DNA of 7,902 nucleotides, taken from assembly GCA_019090565.1 (NCBI GenBank), contig JAHRVS010000174.1, positions 1 to 7,902 of the forward strand. The letters are read 5' to 3'. Both the position numbers and the translations under genes were made by a program. Positions 5,511-7,902 of this stretch are shown here, piece after piece. Position 1 is the stretch's first letter; each line of letters starts with the position of its first letter. Below the pieces are notes generated by a model that was not told where the DNA came from, searched no databases, and was given only the letters and a program-made list of their open reading frames with translations. Origin of the DNA: Gammaproteobacteria bacterium. Its GTDB lineage: Bacteria > Pseudomonadota > Gammaproteobacteria > Pseudomonadales > UBA3067.

Positions 5511-6031
5511 ACTCTTTCCATTTATGATTTTTTTTTGGATGGCGCTGGCTTTATATCCAACTCAACGATACAGCACATTTTTCCTGCAATCAGCAATACC
5601 CTTCGGCCAAAACATCCTGCCGCGTCAGAGCAAGCAGAAGCTATAACTAGCGGCCTTAGCCCGACCACAAAATGGTACGCACGCTTTAATATGATAGTCC
5701 CCTAATGAGGGAATCAATAATTTGTTTTACAAATACCGTACATCAAACACAGATATGAATAATATTTCTGTATCTCGATAGTTGCTTTGCTTTTTATTCA
5801 ACGATTCCGAATCATTGGAATTTAGTTTTATTGTAACTATAAATGGTATCTTTTCTTTTAATTTGATGATTTTTACTGCATTTGGGCATGCTTGTGTATA
5901 GTCACCATAGAGACTGTGAAATAGTAGCGAAGTGGAGTTACTGGCTGAGAAGTGCACTTATCGTGCACGGACAAGGTGTTAACCATAAACCTTACACCAA
6001 GATCAAAAAACCAGCGGACTTTAATCCAAAA
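5511..6031. other. AT-rich intergenic region with repeat copy B
   Basis: This 521-nt stretch lies upstream of the helical protein gene and downstream of the thioesterase gene. It contains a run of nine Ts (5528-5536), copy B of the 67-bp repeat (5886-5952), and a GTGCAC/GTGCAC hairpin with a 5-nt loop (5952-5968) at the end of that repeat. No convincing promoter, terminator or gene was found. Open frames here are short and overlap the repeat. Confidence 0.55.
5886..5952. repeat. 67-bp dispersed repeat, copy B
   Basis: Ungapped partner of 4507-4573 with 51 of 67 identical bases, same orientation. It is directly followed by the GTGCAC hairpin (5952-5968), which copy A lacks. Confidence 0.7.
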
Positions 6032-6877
6032 TCAAACCATTATCCGAAACAAAACCTGCGCTTTGGCATACACGGTGCCACTGTTTTCACCCACCACGCT
6101 CACATCCGCCACGTAAGATTCGTTGTATGACCAACGGCCTTTACCCAAAGCAATCAGCGATTCATTTTGCAGCGTACTGAAATAATTAATGTGCATAGAG
6201 GGGGTTGAGCCCCGAGACATGCCCTGTTGGTTCATAGCCATAGTGGCCATGGCCCCAGCGCTGTCACACAGGGTGCCAATGGCGCCGTCGTCAATCACCC
6301 GCGCAGAGCTGAGTATGTGGTCGCTCACATCAAGCCTGACGATGGATTCACCGTCTTTGACATGCTGAATATTTAAACCCAAATTTGCGGTAAAACCACG
6401 CTGAGCCAATAACGGCGCCATGGGGCCTGGGTGCCAGGTTTTGGGATAATGGTCTTCAACCTGAATGGTGGGTGCTGGGTGCTCGTTTTCCGCTTCACCC
6501 TGCTGGCCATATCGCAGGGTGACGATGCCTTTAGAAACCAGCTTACCGGCTTCGGTTTTTACATCGACATCAACAAAAGCCAGCTCTTTGCCCTTTTTGA
6601 TGACCACCGCTTCAGCAAGTACCTTTTCGCCACGCGCGGTGCTGGTAAAACGAACAGACTGATCAAGCATGCGCACTTGCTGACACTCACTCTCACTGAT
6701 CAAGGGGTAGAGGGCGTGTTTGGCGGCCAGGGTGATGATGCTCATGGAGGCGCCACCATGCAAGGTGCCACCTAAGTTCAGCGTAACCTCTTGCTCCGGA
6801 AAGGCAACGATGGTTTTTTCGGCGGTGGATTCACACAATTCTAGGTTTAAAAACTGTTCAAAGGGTGTCGGCGTCAT
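6032..6877 (-). CDS. Tandem hotdog-fold acyl-CoA thioesterase (PaaI-like)
   Basis: A 281-residue cytosolic protein made of two hotdog domains, likely hydrolysing an acyl- or aryl-CoA thioester. Domain 1 (about 5-124) carries the PaaI-type LHGG motif with His40-Gly41-Gly42 and ends in KGIVTLRYG. Domain 2 (about 150-280) carries IDDGAIGTLCDSAG, where Asp205 occupies the position of the usual catalytic acid; the HGG position reads DDG. Conversely, domain 1 has Thr49 at the acid position. The two halves therefore supply complementary parts of one motif. Ordinary PaaI proteins are about 140 residues and work as dimers with active sites across the interface, so this fused form may be a built-in dimer. 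ATG 6877 is preceded by a weak GGAC. It lies 52 nt downstream of the GDCCVxC gene, possibly co-transcribed. The substrate is unknown. Confidence 0.88.
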   Translation of the reverse strand: MTPTPFEQFLNLELCESTAEKTIVAFPEQEVTLNLGGTLHGGASMSIITLAAKHALYPLISESECQQVRMLDQSVRFTSTARGEKVLAEAVVIKKGKELAFVDVDVKTEAGKLVSKGIVTLRYGQQGEAENEHPAPTIQVEDHYPKTWHPGPMAPLLAQRGFTANLGLNIQHVKDGESIVRLDVSDHILSSARVIDDGAIGTLCDSAGAMATMAMNQQGMSRGSTPSMHINYFSTLQNESLIALGKGRWSYNESYVADVSVVGENSGTVYAKAQVLFRIMV

Positions 6878-6929
6878 GGGCTTGTGTCCGGTATTAATAA
6901 TGCCGCCATTATTTCACTGTTTTAGGTCA

Positions 6930-7154
6930 CTAGGAACAGCAAGATGCATCACCAGCTTGAATCGGCGGGCATGGCATGGTGGCGTAGGAACAAAAAACAC
7001 AGCAGTCACCGGGCTTGGGCTTAAGCAATGCTCCGCAGCCTTTGCAGTCGTAAAACCATTGGCATGCATCGCTTGGCATTGTTTCGGTTTCACTGTGGCC
7101 ACATTGCGGGCAGGTCAACGTCGATGCCAAAATTATTTCAATGTCTTTGGCCAT
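6930..7154 (-). CDS. GDCCVxC domain-containing small metal-binding protein (all-Cys form)
   Basis: A 74-residue protein with eleven cysteines: a CPQC knuckle (15, 18), Cys31, a CKGC knuckle (37, 40), then the signature GDCCVFCSYATMPCPP (Cys51, 52, 55, 62) and a terminal CC (72, 73). The signature defines the family known as GDCCVxC (seleno)proteins, some members of which use selenocysteine. Here every signature position is TGC or TGT, with no internal TGA, so this is the all-cysteine form. The two knuckles point to zinc or another thiophilic metal; I recall relatives near mercury or other heavy-metal genes, but no such gene is seen here. ATG 7154 has AGGA 7 nt upstream (7162-7165). It lies 110 nt after the NRPS stop and 52 nt before the thioesterase. 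Function is not established. Confidence 0.88.
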   Translation of the reverse strand: MAKDIEIILASTLTCPQCGHSETETMPSDACQWFYDCKGCGALLKPKPGDCCVFCSYATMPCPPIQAGDASCCS

Positions 7155-7264
7155 GCTTTTATCCTAGAAGCCTCAGTTGGGTGCGAAAAAGGTGCGGCAA
7201 GAGCTTGTGCAGAATTTCGTACTCGAATTGTGGTTTCTAGGCTTATCCCCCTTGACTGAACAAA
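7155..7264 (-). other. Short gap between NRPS and GDCCVxC gene
   Basis: The 110 nt hold the GDCCVxC ribosome binding site. I found no T-tailed hairpin after the NRPS stop, so read-through from the NRPS into the GDCCVxC and thioesterase genes is possible. Confidence 0.35.
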
Positions 7265-7902
7265 TCAAAACGATCCTTCATCAAAACCCCCTTCGTCCAT
7301 ATCACTCATGGCTTCACCCCCCTCGTCACTTGGCGTGGTAAGGGCTTGCACCACCCCTGCCAATTCTTTAATCGTCGTCACTTCAAACAGGGTGCGCAGG
7401 GGTATTTCAAGCATAAAGGTGTCCCGCAAACGGTTATGCACCTTGGTGGCGAGCAGAGAGTGGCCGCCTAGAGCAAAAAAATCATCGCGGGTGCTTATTT
7501 TATCTAACCCCAATACTTGCTGCCAAATACCGACCAGTTTTTCTTCGGTTTGTGTTTCTGGGCCAACGTAGGTGTCCGCAGCATCTGGTAAAACAATCGG
7601 CGGTAAATTTTTACGGTCAATTTTCCCATTTGCAGTGACAGGAAGCGATTCAACCGCCTGAAAAATCTTCGGCACCATGGCCTCGGGCAATTTGACCGCA
7701 AGACGGCGGCGCAATTCTTGGCTGTCGATGTCGTTATCGGTGTGAAGATAAGCCACTAAACCTTCTTGCTGTAGATTTTCTCCCGGCACCTGGCTGATGA
7801 GTGACACCACTGCTTTGTTAACGCCTTCAAGCTGGATTAACTGGGCTTCTATTTCCCCCAGCTCGACCCGTACGCCACGTACTTGAATTTGTAAGTCAAT
7901 TC
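7265..7902 (-). CDS. Non-ribosomal peptide synthetase, C-terminal part (A-domain end, PCP, tail)
   Basis: The last 211 residues of an NRPS whose N-terminal part lies beyond the right edge; the frame stays open to 7902. Adenylation motifs are visible in order: A8 (QIQVRGVRVELGEIE, visible residues 4-18), A9-like LPEAMVP (71-77), and A10 NGKIDRKNLP with the catalytic Lys at visible residue 93. A peptidyl-carrier domain follows with DDFFALGGHSLLATKV, where the Ser at visible residue 148 takes the phosphopantetheine arm. The protein ends in an acidic, Gly-rich tail (about 25 residues, last residues DEGGFDEGSF). There is no condensation, epimerisation or thioesterase domain after the carrier, so the chain must be passed to another protein or released in trans. 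The amino-acid specificity pocket lies outside the window. The ATG-like or GTG codons inside this frame are not starts. Confidence 0.95.
   Translation of the reverse strand, partial: IDLQIQVRGVRVELGEIEAQLIQLEGVNKAVVSLISQVPGENLQQEGLVAYLHTDNDIDSQELRRRLAVKLPEAMVPKIFQAVESLPVTANGKIDRKNLPPIVLPDAADTYVGPETQTEEKLVGIWQQVLGLDKISTRDDFFALGGHSLLATKVHNRLRDTFMLEIPLRTLFEVTTIKELAGVVQALTTPSDEGGEAMSDMDEGGFDEGSF

Noticed and set aside
5727..5957. 76-codon minus-strand open frame
   Set aside because: Its start lies within repeat copy B and the rest is low-complexity AT-rich sequence. The copy A/B differences fall mostly on first codon positions in this frame, unlike coding sequence.
6930..7154. Selenocysteine in the GDCCVxC protein
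   Set aside because: All signature positions are TGC or TGT; there is no in-frame TGA and no need for a SECIS element.
6720..7259. 179-codon plus-strand open frame
   Set aside because: It lies opposite the GDCCVxC gene and the start of the thioesterase gene, both strongly supported by motifs; it is a shadow frame.
7504..7701. 65-codon minus-strand frame inside the NRPS
   Set aside because: It lies in another frame of the adenylation and carrier domains and has no independent support.

Overview
The window looks like chromosomal DNA from a free-living, probably marine, gammaproteobacterium. The evidence is the SlyD-type isomerase, the exported proteins with standard Sec signals and lipobox, a non-ribosomal peptide synthetase (NRPS) end, and short dispersed repeats between genes. 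No rRNA, tRNA or lineage-specific marker is present, so genus and species cannot be named.

Layout, left to right. (1) 1-884, minus strand: most of a zinc-dependent, medium-chain alcohol dehydrogenase whose C-terminus lies beyond the left edge. (2) 885-1236: divergent intergenic region with a truncated copy of a repeat element and a good sigma-70-like promoter for the next gene. (3) 1237-1707, plus strand: a SlyD-type FKBP prolyl isomerase with a very short His tail, closed by a clear intrinsic terminator. (4) 1772-2008: a complete 237-bp MITE-like element with imperfect terminal inverted repeats. It is related to the truncated copy, so the two lie on either side of slyD. (5) 2277-5510: four minus-strand genes for small exported or membrane proteins of unknown function: a lipoprotein, a signal-anchor coiled-coil protein, a four-cysteine secreted protein and a helical periplasmic protein. 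The DNA is visibly AT-richer than the right end, and the gaps carry repeats: a six-copy GTGTGAG heptamer, one copy of a 67-bp repeat, and a decayed relative of the MITE. (6) 5511-6031: gene-free, with the second copy of the 67-bp repeat. (7) 6032-7902, minus strand, GC-richer: the C-terminal part of an NRPS (end of an adenylation domain, carrier domain, acidic tail, no thioesterase), then a small GDCCVxC cysteine-rich protein, then a tandem hotdog thioesterase.

How the genes may work together. The right-hand three genes share a strand with gaps of 109 and 52 nt and could be one transcription unit, although nothing in the sequence proves a shared pathway. The NRPS stops after its carrier domain, so its product must be released or passed on by another protein. 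The nearby thioesterase is a possible but weak candidate. The four middle genes have separate ribosome binding sites and gaps of 136-568 nt, so they look like independently expressed accessory genes and not an operon. I found no convincing new defence, CRISPR or mobile system. The most interesting material is the repeat content, the exported-ORFan island, the split-motif thioesterase and the GDCCVxC protein beside an NRPS.
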